The notes: generated by a model from the letters alone, not told the origin. Positions 1 through 11,079 are shown, counted from the first letter of the stretch. The stretch: DNA of 64,000 nucleotides from Niallia circulans (GCF_007273535.1 NZ_RIBP01000004.1:2084001-2148000); one strand, 5' to 3'. Numbers and translations are program-made.

Positions 1-75
1 ACGAAAGAAAATTGGATGGATAAATAGGATAGATAAGAATAGAAGAAAAAAGACAAAAGAAAGGGGAGGACCATA

Positions 76-1482
76 ATGGGGAAATCCATTATTGAAAAAA
101 TCTGGGAAAAGCATATTGTTCATCGCGAAGAGGGAAAGCCGGATCTCCTGTACATCGATCTTCATCTAGTGCATGAAGTGACATCCCCACAAGCATTTTC
201 TGGGCTAAGAATGAAAAATCGTAAGGTCCGCCGTCCAGATCGTACCTTTGCAACAATGGATCATAATGTCCCGACAATCAATCGCTTTCAAGTGGATGAT
301 GAAGTAGCTTTAAATCAAATGACAACATTAGAAAAAAACTGTCTTGAGTTTAATGTCCCATTGGCAAATTTGGAAAGCCCAGAACAAGGGATTGTCCATG
401 TCATTGGTCCGGAATTGGGATTAACACAGCCTGGAAAAACAATCGTTTGCGGTGACAGCCATACATCGACACATGGTGCTTTTGGTGCATTGGCGTTTGG
501 AATTGGCACAAGTGAGGTTGAGCATGTATTAGCAACACAAACTTTGTGGCAAACAAAACCAAAAACATTAAAAATAGAAGTGAACGGTAAGTTAGCAATG
601 GGTGTTAACGCTAAGGATGTTATCTTGTATGTGCTTTCCAAGTATGGTGTCAATTTTGGAACAGGTCATGTTATTGAATACACTGGCGACGTCATCAAAC
701 AATTGAGCATGGAAGAGAGAATGACAATCTGCAATATGTCCATTGAAGGTGGCGCTAGAGCCGGGCTTGTCTGTCCAGATGAAACGACGTTCAGCTATAT
801 GCGCGGCAGAAAATATGCTCCTGAAAACTTTGAGGAAGCTGTTAAAGCATGGGAAGAAATTGTATCAGATGAGGATGCTGTCTATGATAAAGTAATCGAA
901 ATAGACGGCAATGACATTGCACCAATGGTCAGCTGGGGAACAAATCCATCCATGACAGCCAAGGTGGATGACAGTATTCCAACTGAAGGTGATTTTGCGG
1001 ACGAAACAGATCGTCGTGCCTTAAAGAGTGCCCTGCAATATATGGGTCTTAAGGAAGGACAGCAAATTAAAGATATCGCCATTCAGCATGTCTTTATAGG
1101 TTCTTGTACAAATTCTAGAATAGAAGATTTGCGACAGGCTGCAAGTGTTATTAGCGGGCAAAGGGTGCATCCAGGTGTACGTGCATTAGTTGTTCCAGGG
1201 TCCCAGCAGGTGAAAATGAAAGCAGAAGAAGAAGGGCTTGATAAATTATTTACCGAAGCAGGCTTCGAGTGGAGAGATGCGGGCTGCAGCATGTGCCTGA
1301 GCATGAATAATGATGTTGTTCCAAGCGGAGAACATTGTGCATCCACTTCAAACCGCAACTTTGAAGGCAGACAAGGGGCAGGTGCCAGAACACACTTAGT
1401 CAGCCCGGCAATGGCAGCAGCAGCGGCGCTTAATGGTCACTTTGTTGATATACGAAAAGGAAATGTAGCAGAGCTTGTATAA
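76..1482 (+). CDS. leuC: 3-isopropylmalate dehydratase large subunit
   Basis: Large subunit of isopropylmalate isomerase, which converts 2-isopropylmalate to 3-isopropylmalate in leucine synthesis, in the cytoplasm with LeuD. The 468-residue protein has the aconitase-family core ([14 protein letters not shown] near residue 130) and the three 4Fe-4S cluster cysteines, C344 in GSCTNSR and C404/C407 in GCSMC. Length matches the family. The ATG follows a strong GGGGAGG site. Only 75 bases precede it in the window and no promoter is visible there, so it is read as part of a leu operon starting upstream. leuD follows after 17 bases. Confidence 0.98.
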   Translation: MGKSIIEKIWEKHIVHREEGKPDLLYIDLHLVHEVTSPQAFSGLRMKNRKVRRPDRTFATMDHNVPTINRFQVDDEVALNQMTTLEKNCLEFNVPLANLESPEQGIVHVIGPELGLTQPGKTIVCGDSHTSTHGAFGALAFGIGTSEVEHVLATQTLWQTKPKTLKIEVNGKLAMGVNAKDVILYVLSKYGVNFGTGHVIEYTGDVIKQLSMEERMTICNMSIEGGARAGLVCPDETTFSYMRGRKYAPENFEEAVKAWEEIVSDEDAVYDKVIEIDGNDIAPMVSWGTNPSMTAKVDDSIPTEGDFADETDRRALKSALQYMGLKEGQQIKDIAIQHVFIGSCTNSRIEDLRQAASVISGQRVHPGVRALVVPGSQQVKMKAEEEGLDKLFTEAGFEWRDAGCSMCLSMNNDVVPSGEHCASTSNRNFEGRQGAGARTHLVSPAMAAAAALNGHFVDIRKGNVAELV

Positions 1483-1499
1483 AAAGGAGGGAACGTCCC

Positions 1500-2102
1500 A
1501 TGGGCGGTTTTAAGAAATTGGCCGGAAAGGCTGTGGCGATGGATCGTGTAAATGTGGACACAGATCAGATCATCCCTAAACAATTTTTGAAAAGAATTGA
1601 AAAAACAGGATTTGGACGCTTTGCATTTTATGATTGGCGATATAAAGAAAATGGTGAGCTTAATCCGGAGTTTGAATTGAATTTTCCAGAAAATCAAGGT
1701 GCGAATATTTTGATTGCAAACAAGAACTTCGGCTGTGGTTCATCAAGAGAGCACGCTCCTTGGGCCTTAAATGACTATGGTTTTCAAGCTGTTATAGCAC
1801 CATCCTTCGCTGATATCTTTTATCAAAATTGCTTAAAAAATGGCATGCTTCCGATTGTTCTCGAGGCTAATGATGTTGAATATTTGTTAAAGGCAGCTAA
1901 AGCACAGCCTTATCAACTTCATATTAATTTAGAGGAAGAAAAGGTAGAGGATGAAAGTGGCTTTTCTGTAAATTTTACAATCCATCCATATTGGAAAAAA
2001 ATGCTTGTGAACGGATGGGATGAAATCCAAATTACTATGCAATATGAGGATAGTATTCAAGAATTTGAAAATAATATCAATACATTTGCATTAGTGAAAT
2101 AA
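1500..2102 (+). CDS. leuD: 3-isopropylmalate dehydratase small subunit
   Basis: Small (swivel-domain) subunit that completes the isopropylmalate isomerase active site with LeuC. 200 residues, the usual size. It shows the VNVDTDQIIPKQFL segment near the N-terminus and NFGCGSSREHAPWAL near residue 76, the substrate-recognition loop typical of LeuD. The ATG has the site AAAGGAGGG about 7 bases upstream and sits 17 bases after leuC, so the two are co-transcribed. It is probably the last gene of the leu operon: a short GC-poor hairpin with a T-rich tail follows about 75 bases downstream. Confidence 0.98.
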   Translation: MGGFKKLAGKAVAMDRVNVDTDQIIPKQFLKRIEKTGFGRFAFYDWRYKENGELNPEFELNFPENQGANILIANKNFGCGSSREHAPWALNDYGFQAVIAPSFADIFYQNCLKNGMLPIVLEANDVEYLLKAAKAQPYQLHINLEEEKVEDESGFSVNFTIHPYWKKMLVNGWDEIQITMQYEDSIQEFENNINTFALVK

Positions 2103-2176
2103 TAAAGAAGAGGGTTTTCGAACCGTGAAATGCTTGGAATGTGCAGGGAAAAGCTGGACCACAAAGCATGATACGG

Positions 2177-2198
2177 AAGGAAGCTCCTTTTTCTTTTT
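2177..2198 (+). terminator. Candidate weak terminator after leuD
   Basis: AAGGA and TCCTT can pair around a three-base loop, followed by TTTCTTTTTT. The stem is only 5 bp, so this is a weak candidate. A GGTT-TTCG-AACC hairpin with a UUCG-type loop lies further upstream at 2113-2124. Confidence 0.4.
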
Positions 2199-2216
2199 TA
2201 GGAATATTTAGCAATG

Positions 2217-2246
2217 TTGCAATAAAAACACCAACCGTGCTAAACT
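2217..2246 (+). promoter_or_regulatory. Candidate sigma-A promoter for the TPR gene
   Basis: TTGCAA (2217-2222), an 18-base spacer and TAAACT (2241-2246) with an extended -10 TGC just before it. The start codon lies about 32 bases downstream of the -10. Confidence 0.5.
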
Positions 2247-2277
2247 AGCAAAAAATAGAATAATTAGGGTGTATGAC

Positions 2278-3303
2278 ATGAAAAAACGGGATTTGACCAA
2301 AAAGGGCAATATCATCCTTTTCCCTGACTTAGACCAAAGATACTTAGAAAAGGGCTTGGAGGCCGTCCAGGCTAAAAATTTTCAGGAGGCAGTTTCCTGC
2401 TTTGAGAAAGCAATAGAAGTTAATCCTGATAACAGTGAGATTAAAACAGGGCTCGTCCTAAGCTATTATGAGCTTGGAATGCTCCAGGAATCAAAAAAAA
2501 TGGCCAAAAGCATGCTGGAGGAAGGTCAAGGAGATTATCTTCAAGTTCTTGATTTGTATATGATGATTCTTGTTCAACTCCATGAATATGAGGAGATTGC
2601 GACAACGATCGAAGTACTCCTTGAGGACAAGCATATTCCAGCAGGGAAAATAGAGCATTTTTCTAAGCTGCTTGAATTCAGCAGGAAAATGGCTGCATTA
2701 AGTGGCGCGTCAGAAGAGGAGTATGCTGCTGAAGACTTTGGAGAAAGTGGTCTTGATTTGGCTTCCATTCAAGATCAAAATGAAATGCTGCTGCTTGCTG
2801 CAAAGCTAGAAAAGGCAAATGTGCGGCAATACATAGATGAAATAAAGGAATACATAGGAAATCCGCAGGCAAACCCGTTTTTCCAGTCAATGCTTTTAAA
2901 TATTTTAAAAGAGCAAGAGTATGAACAACAAATACTCGTCAGGAAAATGGACAGGGAGATGACCGTTGTTCCCCATACCTTAAAGGATGTACGGCTTCAG
3001 GAGCAATCGGTTGAAATTACAGCTATTTTGAAAGAAAAGCTGGAGCACCAGAACCCTGTCTTGCTCGAGAACATTGTAGCCCTTTTGGAACGCCATTTCT
3101 TTCTGCTTTATCCATTTACATTGGATGGGAAGAACAGTGGTATTTGGGCTGCTGCCTACCATTCTATTGTACAGGATTACTATGGTATGTATGATCAAAT
3201 GGGCGAGGGATTAGGTGAGCTTTATCACCTTTCTGATAGCGAAATAGAGACAGCAAAGGCGATTATTGCTAGTCTAGAGGAAATTTCTTATCCTAATATG
3301 TAG
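2278..3303 (+). CDS. ysoA: TPR-repeat protein, YsoA type
   Basis: Tetratricopeptide-repeat protein of unknown role, at the position of B. subtilis ysoA between leuD and tig. Residues about 20-95 contain a clear TPR (the GLEAVQAKNFQEAVSCFEKA segment, followed by a second helical pair). The rest is helical, without catalytic motifs. No signal peptide or membrane segment. I start at ATG 2278, preceded by AGGGTG at good spacing; an in-frame GTG nine bases upstream overlaps that site. About 341 residues. The name rests on synteny and TPR content. Confidence 0.85.
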   Translation: MKKRDLTKKGNIILFPDLDQRYLEKGLEAVQAKNFQEAVSCFEKAIEVNPDNSEIKTGLVLSYYELGMLQESKKMAKSMLEEGQGDYLQVLDLYMMILVQLHEYEEIATTIEVLLEDKHIPAGKIEHFSKLLEFSRKMAALSGASEEEYAAEDFGESGLDLASIQDQNEMLLLAAKLEKANVRQYIDEIKEYIGNPQANPFFQSMLLNILKEQEYEQQILVRKMDREMTVVPHTLKDVRLQEQSVEITAILKEKLEHQNPVLLENIVALLERHFFLLYPFTLDGKNSGIWAAAYHSIVQDYYGMYDQMGEGLGELYHLSDSEIETAKAIIASLEEISYPNM

Positions 3304-3311
3304 CTTGGATG

Positions 3312-3339
3312 TTGAAACAACTTGAACGTATGATATAAT
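3312..3339 (+). promoter_or_regulatory. Sigma-A promoter for tig
   Basis: TTGAAA (3312-3317), a 16-base spacer and a perfect TATAAT (3334-3339) with the extended motif TGA before it. The leader to the tig start is about 180 bases. Confidence 0.75.
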
Positions 3340-3528
3340 GTAATGGTTGCATTCGTAAAATGCGAGCGTGTATAACATTAGTAGATACCTGCTTTTAGTT
3401 ATATAGAGCTGACATCTGCCGTAATTGGTGATGTCACTATCAATATTCTCTATTAAAATAAAAGTACTATCTAAACAACTGTTAGAAGTATTGAAAAGTA
3501 GAATAGATTGTTGGAGGGAAATATAGTT

Positions 3529-4815
3529 ATGTCAGCAAAATGGGAAGCATTAGAAGGGAACCGTGGTGTTCTTACAATTGAATTGGATGCTGAAAAGTTA
3601 AACGAAGGTTTAGACCTTGCATTCAAAAAAGTAGTTAAGCAAGTTAATATTCCTGGATTCCGTAAAGGGAAAATTCCTCGTGGAATGTTCGAACAACGCT
3701 TTGGTATCGAATCTTTATACCAAGATGCAATCGATATTCTATTGCCAGAAGCATATGCTAACGCAATCGACGAAGCAGGCATTGAGCCAGTTGATCGTCC
3801 TGAAATCGATGTTGAGCAAATCGAAAAAGGAAAACCAGTTATCTTTAAAGCAACTGTAACTGTTAAACCAGAAGTTACTTTAGGCGATTACAAAGGCCTT
3901 GAAGTAGAAGCTGTTGACACAAATGTTACAGACGAAGATGTAGATGCAGAAATTAAAGCATTGCAAGAAAAACAAGCTGAATTAGTTGTTAAAGAAGAAG
4001 GTAAAGCTGAATTAGGCGATACAGTTGTTATCGACTTCGAAGGTTTCCAAGATGGAGTTGCTTTTGAAGGCGGAACTGCTGAAAACTTCTCTCTTGAACT
4101 TGGTTCAGGACAATTCATTCCAGGATTCGAAGAGCAATTAGTTGGTCTTGCTACTGGAGAAAACAAAGAAGTAGAAGTATCATTCCCAGAGGAATACCAT
4201 GCTGCTGAGCTAGCTGGAAAGCCTGCTACATTCAAAGTTACAGTTCAAGAAATTAAAGGGAAAGAACTTCCTGAATTAGATGATGAATTTGCTAAAGATG
4301 TTGATGCTGAAGCAGAAACATTGGCAGATCTTAAAGAAAAAATCAAAACTCGTCTTGAAGCAGACAGAAAACACCAAGCAGAACATGCTGTTCGTGACAC
4401 AGTAGTAGAAAAAGCTGCTGCTAACGCTACAATCGATGTTCCATCTGCAATGGTTGACACAGAAATCGATCGTATGATGAACGAATTCGAACAACGCTTG
4501 CAAATGCAAGGTATGAACCTTGAGCTTTACTTCCAGTTCTCTGGTCAAGATGAAGCAGCTCTTAAAGAGCAAATGCAAGAAGATGCAGCACAACGTGTTC
4601 GCGTTAACTTGACTCTTGAAGCAATCGTAAATGCAGAAAACATCACAGTTTCTGAAGAAGAAGTTACTGCTGAGCTAGACAAAATGGCAGAAATGTACAA
4701 CATGGGCATAGATGCTATTAAACAAGCACTTGGTGGCGTTGAAAACCTACAAATGGATCTTAAAATCAGAAAAGCAATCGATTTCCTTGTAGAAAACAGC
4801 AAAACTGTTGCATAA
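3529..4815 (+). CDS. tig: Trigger factor, ribosome-associated chaperone and prolyl isomerase
   Basis: Binds L23 at the ribosome tunnel exit and helps nascent chains fold. The 428-residue protein has the three expected parts: an N-terminal ribosome-binding domain with signature GFRKGK at residues 43-48, an FKBP-type isomerase domain at roughly 155-245 ([12 protein letters not shown] onward), and a long helical C-terminal chaperone domain. Start chosen at ATG 3529 because GGAGGG lies 10 bases upstream and the family begins MSxKWE; an upstream in-frame TTG would put the ribosome site inside the gene. Codon use is strongly biased, as in highly expressed genes. Its own promoter and terminator flank it. 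Confidence 0.98.
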   Translation: MSAKWEALEGNRGVLTIELDAEKLNEGLDLAFKKVVKQVNIPGFRKGKIPRGMFEQRFGIESLYQDAIDILLPEAYANAIDEAGIEPVDRPEIDVEQIEKGKPVIFKATVTVKPEVTLGDYKGLEVEAVDTNVTDEDVDAEIKALQEKQAELVVKEEGKAELGDTVVIDFEGFQDGVAFEGGTAENFSLELGSGQFIPGFEEQLVGLATGENKEVEVSFPEEYHAAELAGKPATFKVTVQEIKGKELPELDDEFAKDVDAEAETLADLKEKIKTRLEADRKHQAEHAVRDTVVEKAAANATIDVPSAMVDTEIDRMMNEFEQRLQMQGMNLELYFQFSGQDEAALKEQMQEDAAQRVRVNLTLEAIVNAENITVSEEEVTAELDKMAEMYNMGIDAIKQALGGVENLQMDLKIRKAIDFLVENSKTVA

Positions 4816-4831
4816 TAGAAGTAAGCAAAAT

Positions 4832-4863
4832 AACTAAGGCGCGAAGTATCGTGCCTTAGTTTT
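4832..4863 (+). terminator. Intrinsic terminator of tig
   Basis: AACTAAGGC pairs with GCCTTAGTT, and the stem continues inward (GCG with CGT) to about 15 bp around a 6-base loop, then TTT. Confidence 0.8.
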
Positions 4864-4952
4864 ATATTAGCGATTACCAACATATAATAAGATTTAAAGA
4901 GCTAGATGTCCCTTTTTTTCTTGTACAGGAATTCATACATATAAAAAGAGTG

Positions 4953-4989
4953 GCATAACCAGACTTAAAGCAGGCAAAACTGGTTATGC
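4953..4989. repeat. Perfect inverted repeat in the tig-clpX gap
   Basis: GCATAACCAG (4953-4962) and CTGGTTATGC (4980-4989) are perfect 10-bp arms around a 17-base loop. No T-tract follows, so it is not a plain terminator. Confidence 0.7.
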
Positions 4990-5006
4990 TTAATAGAAGC
5001 ACTTAC

Positions 5007-5152
5007 GTTTTACCGCGATAGGATTATTCGGAAATAGTTTTCCAAGTTGTATCATTTCCTGTACAAACACCAATATGGTACAATGCAATACATAACTGTT
5101 GTAAAAAAAAAAGATAAATAGATGATTAACTTTTTAATCCGTGCGGTAAAAC
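5007..5152. repeat. Second pair of inverted arms flanking the clpX promoter
   Basis: GTTTTACCGC (5007-5016) and GCGGTAAAAC (5143-5152) are exact reverse complements about 125 bases apart, with the candidate clpX promoter between them. The 368-base gap 4816-5183 otherwise holds the tig terminator, the repeat at 4953-4989 and this promoter; no gene is seen in it. Confidence 0.55.
5076..5084 (+). promoter_or_regulatory. Candidate extended -10 promoter for clpX
   Basis: TGG followed by TACAAT (5079-5084). The -35 side is weak (TTTCCT, 18 bases upstream), so this would depend on the extended -10. Confidence 0.45.
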
Positions 5153-5183
5153 ATATATATAAGAGTACTTAAGGGGTGAACAT

Positions 5184-6449
5184 ATGTTTAAATTTAATGA
5201 TGAAAAAGGTCAATTAAAATGCTCCTTCTGTGGTAAAACTCAAGATCAAGTCCGCAAGCTTGTTGCAGGACCTGGCGTGTACATATGTGATGAATGTATT
5301 GAATTATGTACAGAGATAGTCGAAGAGGAGCTTGGCACAGAAGAAGAAGTGGAATTCAAGGATGTTCCAAAGCCGGCAGAAATCCGCGATATACTTAATG
5401 AATATGTTATCGGGCAGGAGCAAGCAAAAAAATCCTTGTCTGTAGCCGTTTATAATCACTATAAACGCATCAATTCAAACAGTAAGATCGATGATGTAGA
5501 ATTGTCGAAGAGTAATATTGCCATGATTGGACCAACAGGAAGCGGTAAAACGCTATTGGCACAAACACTTGCTAGAATACTGAATGTTCCTTTCGCAATT
5601 GCTGATGCTACTTCATTGACTGAAGCAGGTTATGTTGGTGAGGATGTAGAGAACATTCTCTTGAAGTTAATTCAATCTGCTGACTATGATGTGGAAAAAG
5701 CGGAAAAAGGTATCATTTATATCGATGAAATCGATAAAGTGGCACGTAAATCAGAAAATCCGTCTATCACAAGAGATGTATCTGGTGAAGGTGTACAGCA
5801 AGCATTGCTGAAAATCCTTGAAGGGACTGTTGCAAGTGTTCCGCCACAAGGAGGAAGAAAACACCCGCATCAGGAATTTATCCAAATTGATACAACAAAT
5901 ATTCTCTTCATTTGCGGTGGTGCTTTTGACGGAATTGAACCGATTATCAAAAGACGTCTTGGTCAAAAGGTAATTGGATTTGGCGGAGAAACAAAAGTAG
6001 AAGAAGTGGAAGATAAAGACTTGCTTGCAAAAGTCCTTCCAGAAGACTTGCTTCGTTTTGGACTAATCCCAGAATTCATCGGTCGTCTTCCAGTTATTTC
6101 AAGCTTAGGACAGCTTGATGAAGAAGCGCTGATTGAAATTTTGACAAAGCCGAAAAATGCTTTAGCCAAACAGTACAAAAAAATGCTTGAGCTTGATAAT
6201 GTGGAATTGGAATTTGAAGACGATGCATTAAGGGAAATTGCTAAAAAAGCAATTGAAAGAAAAACAGGTGCTCGTGGACTTCGTTCTATCATTGAGGGCA
6301 TTATGCTTGATGTAATGTTTGATCTTCCTTCACGTGAAGATATCGTTAAATGCATTATCACAAAAGAAACAGTCGCGGATAACGCTGCTCCAAAGCTTGT
6401 TTTAGAAGATGGGACAGTTGTCGATAAAGAAACGAAAACATCTGCATAA
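5184..6449 (+). CDS. clpX: ClpX, ATPase unfoldase of the ClpXP protease
   Basis: AAA+ unfoldase that feeds substrates to ClpP. 421 residues. N-terminal zinc-binding domain with C13, C16, C35 and C38; Walker A GPTGSGKT at 116-123; pore loop GYVGEDVEN; Walker [10 protein letters not shown]; and the IGF motif (KVIGFGGE) that docks ClpP. ATG 5184 follows AAGGGGTGA. It stands as its own transcription unit, with a candidate promoter upstream and a strong terminator downstream, in the conserved tig-clpX-lonB order. Confidence 0.99.
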   Translation: MFKFNDEKGQLKCSFCGKTQDQVRKLVAGPGVYICDECIELCTEIVEEELGTEEEVEFKDVPKPAEIRDILNEYVIGQEQAKKSLSVAVYNHYKRINSNSKIDDVELSKSNIAMIGPTGSGKTLLAQTLARILNVPFAIADATSLTEAGYVGEDVENILLKLIQSADYDVEKAEKGIIYIDEIDKVARKSENPSITRDVSGEGVQQALLKILEGTVASVPPQGGRKHPHQEFIQIDTTNILFICGGAFDGIEPIIKRRLGQKVIGFGGETKVEEVEDKDLLAKVLPEDLLRFGLIPEFIGRLPVISSLGQLDEEALIEILTKPKNALAKQYKKMLELDNVELEFEDDALREIAKKAIERKTGARGLRSIIEGIMLDVMFDLPSREDIVKCIITKETVADNAAPKLVLEDGTVVDKETKTSA

Positions 6450-6469
6450 CAACAGTTAGCTTCATAATT

Positions 6470-6507
6470 AGGGCTGGAATCATATTGATTCCAGCCCTTT
6501 GTTTTTG
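6470..6507 (+). terminator. Intrinsic terminator of clpX
   Basis: A 13-bp perfect stem, AGGGCTGGAATCA with TGATTCCAGCCCT, a 3-base loop, then TTGTTTTTG. Confidence 0.92.
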
Positions 6508-6636
6508 TCCCTTAAGTTAAAGGTAAATACAAAATCCTAAAACATTCCATGATTTTTCCATGAAATATTGTTTATTCCAACTCTAGGAAGGAGATACTAC
6601 TTTCTATCAGCAAGATATAATTCAGGAGGTAATAAT

Positions 6637-8310
6637 ATGAGTTGGACAGAGATTGCTTTATTTGTACAACTATTCTTTGGCATTATAATTGGCCTGTATT
6701 TTTGGAACCTTTTAAAAAGTCAAAGAACGCAAAAAGTATCAATTGATCGGGAATCAAAAAAAGAAATGGATCAACTGAAAAAAATGCGTTCTATCTCTTT
6801 GACTGCACCACTATCCGAAAAGGTCAGACCAACAAGCTTTGAAGATATAGTTGGACAAGAGGATGGCATAAAGGCATTAAAGGCAGCCCTTTGTGGTCCT
6901 AATCCTCAGCACGTCATCATATACGGGCCGCCTGGAGTTGGAAAGACAGCTGCAGCGAGACTAGTATTGGAAGAGTCAAAAAGGAATTCAAAATCACCCT
7001 TCAAAAAAACTTCAGTATTTGTGGAGCTTGATGCAACAACAGCGAGATTTGATGAAAGAGGTATTGCTGATCCTCTGATTGGCTCCGTTCATGACCCAAT
7101 TTACCAAGGTGCAGGTGCAATGGGACAGGCAGGTATTCCACAGCCTAAACAAGGCGCTGTCACAAATGCACACGGTGGAGTACTTTTTATTGATGAAATT
7201 GGTGAACTTCACCCAACACAAATGAACAAGCTGCTTAAGGTCTTGGAGGATAGGAAGGTATTTCTCGAAAGTGCTTATTATAATGAGGAAAACACGCAAA
7301 TTCCAACACATATCCACGACATATTCCAGAACGGACTGCCAGCAGATTTCAGGCTAATTGGTGCTACAACTAGGACACCAAACGAAATTCCGCCAGCCAT
7401 TCGTTCAAGATGTATGGAGGTCTTTTTCCGTGAATTAACAGCAGATGAAGTAGTGAAAATAGGGAAAAAGGCTGCTGATAAGGTTCGCTTGGATATTAGT
7501 GAACAAAGCTTAAACACGCTTGCTGAATATGCACGCAACGGACGAGAAGCTGTTAATATCGTACAAATATCAGCAGGGCTGGCCATAAGCGAAGACCGTA
7601 CATATATAAAAAATGATGAATTAGAATGGGTTATTCATTCAAGCCAGCTCTCTCCAAGGATGGAACGGAAAATTAATGATGAATCGCAAGTGGGAATAGT
7701 GAATGGACTTGCCGTGCATGGTCCGAATATGGGCGCACTTCTTGAAATTGAAGTTACTGCCATTCCTGCTGAAAAGGATAAAGGCTCTATCAATATTACC
7801 GGAATTGTGGAAGAAGAAAGTATTGGTGGTCAAGGAAAGTCAATCAGAAGAAAAAGTATGGCAAAGGGTTCAATCGAAAATGTCATTACAGTGCTTCGGT
7901 CTATGGGTGTTCCAGCAGATCAATTTGACATCCATGTCAATTTTCCTGGCGGTGTACCAATTGATGGACCTTCTGCAGGTATCTCCATGGCCTCAGGCAT
8001 TTATTCGGCCATTTACAATCAACCGATTGACAGAAAGGTAGCTATGACTGGTGAAATAAGTATTCATGGCAAGGTGAAACCTGTCGGCGGCGTGTTTGCA
8101 AAGGTGAAAGCAGCTCAAAAGGCTGGAGTAGAGAGAGTGATTATTCCAGAGGAAAATATGCAGTCTGTTTTACAAGAAATCACTGGAATCACTATTATTC
8201 CAGTATCATCCTTCCAGCAAGTATTAGACCTTGCTTTGTTGAAGGAAGGACAAGCAAATGGAGAAGCAATACCAGCCTCCATCGAAATATCTAAAAAAGA
8301 AAGTGTATAA
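6637..8310 (+). CDS. lonB: LonB, membrane-anchored Lon-type protease
   Basis: ATP-dependent serine protease; in B. subtilis LonB is made in the forespore under sigma-F. 557 residues. An N-terminal membrane segment (about 4-24) replaces the LonA substrate-binding domain. An AAA+ domain follows with Walker A GPPGVGKT and Walker B LFIDEIGEL, then the Lon protease domain with catalytic Ser in GPSAGISM and Lys in the GKVKPVGG...KVKAA region. Start at ATG 6637, seven bases after AGGAGGT; an upstream in-frame TTG at 6568 has no site and lengthens the protein beyond the family. I could not identify a convincing sigma-F promoter. Confidence 0.95.
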   Translation: MSWTEIALFVQLFFGIIIGLYFWNLLKSQRTQKVSIDRESKKEMDQLKKMRSISLTAPLSEKVRPTSFEDIVGQEDGIKALKAALCGPNPQHVIIYGPPGVGKTAAARLVLEESKRNSKSPFKKTSVFVELDATTARFDERGIADPLIGSVHDPIYQGAGAMGQAGIPQPKQGAVTNAHGGVLFIDEIGELHPTQMNKLLKVLEDRKVFLESAYYNEENTQIPTHIHDIFQNGLPADFRLIGATTRTPNEIPPAIRSRCMEVFFRELTADEVVKIGKKAADKVRLDISEQSLNTLAEYARNGREAVNIVQISAGLAISEDRTYIKNDELEWVIHSSQLSPRMERKINDESQVGIVNGLAVHGPNMGALLEIEVTAIPAEKDKGSINITGIVEEESIGGQGKSIRRKSMAKGSIENVITVLRSMGVPADQFDIHVNFPGGVPIDGPSAGISMASGIYSAIYNQPIDRKVAMTGEISIHGKVKPVGGVFAKVKAAQKAGVERVIIPEENMQSVLQEITGITIIPVSSFQQVLDLALLKEGQANGEAIPASIEISKKESV

Positions 8311-8334
8311 AAAACAACGAAGCAAGCCCTGCAC

Positions 8335-8383
8335 GCAGATGCTGGCATATAAATGCCAGCTATTCTGCTGTAGAGCTTTTTTC
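8335..8383 (+). terminator. Candidate terminator of lonB
   Basis: GCTGGCAT/ATGCCAGC (8341-8348, 8353-8360), extended by GCAGA/TCTGC, with TTTTTT eight bases after the stem. The remainder of the 440-base gap to lonA (8384-8683) shows no gene. It holds only a short AATTAG-TT-CTAATT inverted repeat at 8642-8655. Confidence 0.6.
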
Positions 8384-8683
8384 ATTATAAAAAAGAAAAT
8401 GTATATCCTTGAATGTCAATTCATTTATAAGATGGCTAAGATGATTTATAATGTAGGCTAGAACAGGATGTTAATTCTTTTGCAGAAAGAGGACATAATA
8501 CAGGCCATTTGTTAAAATAATAACATTATGGGATAAAAGAAAGAATATAAGCAAAACAACTCGAATAAATACATGGTCTCAATAAGAATAAAGGAACATC
8601 GTATAAATGCTTGCAATTCATAAGTGAATAATTAGGGAGTCAATTAGTTCTAATTCCTTTTTCTCTATAATAACCCTAGTTAA

Positions 8684-8712
8684 TAGACACTTTTTCCTAA
8701 ATAGGATAGAAT
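8684..8712 (+). promoter_or_regulatory. Sigma-A promoter for lonA
   Basis: TAGACA (8684-8689), a 17-base spacer and TAGAAT (8707-8712), each one base off consensus. The start codon is about 40 bases downstream. No CtsR-type GGTCAAA repeat was seen. Confidence 0.75.
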
Positions 8713-8751
8713 TGTACAAAGTATGAAATGCGATGCTGGAGGTGCAACGTC

Positions 8752-11079
8752 ATGGAGGAAAAAAAGAATACATTAGTACCCCTCCTGCCGCTACGAGGAT
8801 TACTTGTTTATCCAACAATGGTATTACACTTGGATGTTGGTAGAGAAAAATCGGTGCAGGCACTTGAAAAAGCAATGGTTGATGACCATCTGATTTTTCT
8901 AACAATGCAAAAAGATATTGATATTGATGATCCTGCTGAGGAAGAATTGTACAAAATCGGGACTTTGACTAAAGTTAAGCAGATGCTGAAGCTTCCGAAC
9001 GGCACGATCCGCGTATTGGTGGAAGGGCTGAAAAGAGCCAAATTTATTGAATTGACAGAAGAAGAAGGCTATTATGCCGCAACACTTGAAGTAATGGAAG
9101 AGGATACTTCAAAGGATGTTGAAGATGAAGCTTTAATGAGAACTATGCTTCAATATTTTGAGCAATACATAAAGATCTCCAAAAAAATCTCTAATGAAAC
9201 GTATGCTACAGTTTCTGATATGGAAGAGCCAGGACGCATGGCGGATATTATTGCATCACATCTGCCGATAAAGCTAAAGGAAAAGCAGAAAATTCTGGAA
9301 ACTTTAGATAACAAGCAACGTATGAATCAAGTGATTGACATTATTCATAATGAAAAAGAAGTCTTAAGCTTAGAGAAAAAGATTGGGCAGCGTGTTAAAA
9401 AGTCGATGGAAAGAACGCAAAAGGAATATTACTTGCGTGAACAAATGAAAGCAATCCAAAAAGAGCTTGGTGATAAAGACGGTAAAAGCGGAGAAATAAG
9501 CACGCTTGCTGAAAAAATCGAACAAGCAGGAATGCCGGAGCATGTTAAAACCACTGCCTTAAAGGAGCTGGATCGTTACGAGAAGATTCCTACCACATCT
9601 GCAGAGAGCTCTGTTATCCGCAATTATATTGATTGGCTGCTGGCATTACCATGGAGCAATGCTACAGAGGATGACTTGAATATCAAAAAGGCCGAAAAAA
9701 TATTGGATCAGGACCATTATGGTCTTGAAAAGGTTAAGGAGCGCGTGTTAGAGTATTTAGCAGTGCAAAGCTTAACTAATTCGCTTAAAGGGCCAATTCT
9801 TTGTCTTGCAGGACCTCCAGGCGTAGGTAAAACAAGCTTAGCACGTTCTATTGCGAAGTCACTTAACCGTAACTTTGTGCGTATTTCCCTTGGCGGAGTC
9901 AGAGATGAATCCGAAATAAGAGGACATAGAAGAACATATGTAGGAGCGATGCCTGGGCGCATCATTCAAGGGATGAAAAAGGCAGGTACAATCAATCCTG
10001 TATTCCTATTGGATGAAATCGACAAAATGTCCAATGACTTTAGAGGTGACCCATCTTCAGCGATGCTTGAGGTTTTGGACCCAGAACAAAACAGCAACTT
10101 CAGTGATCATTATATTGAAGAAACTTATGATCTTTCCAATGTTATGTTTATTGCAACAGCCAATAACTTGGCAACAATTCCGGGACCGCTTCGTGATCGG
10201 ATGGAGATTATCTCTATATCAGGCTATACAGAGCTGGAGAAAATCCATATTGCCAAGGACCACCTGTTGCTTAAGCAAATTAAAGACCACGGCTTAACTA
10301 AGGGGCAGCTGCAAATAAGAGAAGATGCCATCCAAAGCATTGTGCGCCATTATACACGTGAAGCAGGAGTTAGAAGCTTGGAACGTCAAATTGCCACGAT
10401 TTGCCGTAAAACGGCAAAAATGATTGTATCAGAAGAAAAGAAAAAAGTAATTCTGACAAGCAAAAATGTAGAGGAATTCCTTGGTAAGCGCATCTTCCGC
10501 TATGGTCAGGCTGAGCTGGAGGATCAAGTCGGTGTTGCAACAGGGCTTGCTTACACTACTGTTGGCGGGGATACATTGCAAATAGAAGTATCGTTGGCAC
10601 CAGGAAAAGGGAAGCTTGTATTAACAGGGAAATTGGGAGATGTAATGAAGGAATCAGCACAGGCTGCTTTCAGTTATATCCGCTCCAAGGCAGAGGAGCT
10701 TGAAATTGACCCGAAATTCCATGAAAAATTTGATATTCATATTCATGTACCAGAAGGAGCAGTTCCAAAGGATGGTCCGTCAGCAGGTATTACAATGGTG
10801 ACAGCACTTGTATCTGCATTGTCTGGCAAGCCGATTAAAAGAGAAGTTGGCATGACAGGCGAAGTTACCTTGCGCGGCAGGGTTCTTCCAATCGGAGGTC
10901 TGAAGGAAAAATCGCTGAGCGCACATCGTGCAGGCTTGACAACGATTATTGCACCAAAGGATAATGAAAAAGATTTAGATGATATACCAGAAAGTGTTCG
11001 CGAGGAACTGAACTTTATTCTTGTTTCTCATGTGGACGAAGTATTAAAACATGCTCTGAACGGAAGTGTAAATTCTTGA
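8752..11079 (+). CDS. lonA: LonA, ATP-dependent protease
   Basis: Cytoplasmic AAA+ serine protease for misfolded and regulatory proteins. 775 residues, close to the 774 of B. subtilis. N-terminal LonN substrate domain, a coiled-coil region, AAA+ module with Walker A GPPGVGKT (near residue 355) and FLLDEIDK, and a C-terminal protease domain with catalytic Ser in [11 protein letters not shown] and the Lys in [13 protein letters not shown] 8752 is preceded by GGAGGTG; an in-frame ATG eight codons upstream would place that site inside the gene. Its stop codon overlaps the engB start, so the two are translationally coupled. Confidence 0.99.
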   Translation: MEEKKNTLVPLLPLRGLLVYPTMVLHLDVGREKSVQALEKAMVDDHLIFLTMQKDIDIDDPAEEELYKIGTLTKVKQMLKLPNGTIRVLVEGLKRAKFIELTEEEGYYAATLEVMEEDTSKDVEDEALMRTMLQYFEQYIKISKKISNETYATVSDMEEPGRMADIIASHLPIKLKEKQKILETLDNKQRMNQVIDIIHNEKEVLSLEKKIGQRVKKSMERTQKEYYLREQMKAIQKELGDKDGKSGEISTLAEKIEQAGMPEHVKTTALKELDRYEKIPTTSAESSVIRNYIDWLLALPWSNATEDDLNIKKAEKILDQDHYGLEKVKERVLEYLAVQSLTNSLKGPILCLAGPPGVGKTSLARSIAKSLNRNFVRISLGGVRDESEIRGHRRTYVGAMPGRIIQGMKKAGTINPVFLLDEIDKMSNDFRGDPSSAMLEVLDPEQNSNFSDHYIEETYDLSNVMFIATANNLATIPGPLRDRMEIISISGYTELEKIHIAKDHLLLKQIKDHGLTKGQLQIREDAIQSIVRHYTREAGVRSLERQIATICRKTAKMIVSEEKKKVILTSKNVEEFLGKRIFRYGQAELEDQVGVATGLAYTTVGGDTLQIEVSLAPGKGKLVLTGKLGDVMKESAQAAFSYIRSKAEELEIDPKFHEKFDIHIHVPEGAVPKDGPSAGITMVTALVSALSGKPIKREVGMTGEVTLRGRVLPIGGLKEKSLSAHRAGLTTIIAPKDNEKDLDDIPESVREELNFILVSHVDEVLKHALNGSVNS

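Noticed and set aside
8258..8461. Short frame after lonB
   Set aside because: Overlaps the lonB end and the terminator hairpin; no ribosome site.
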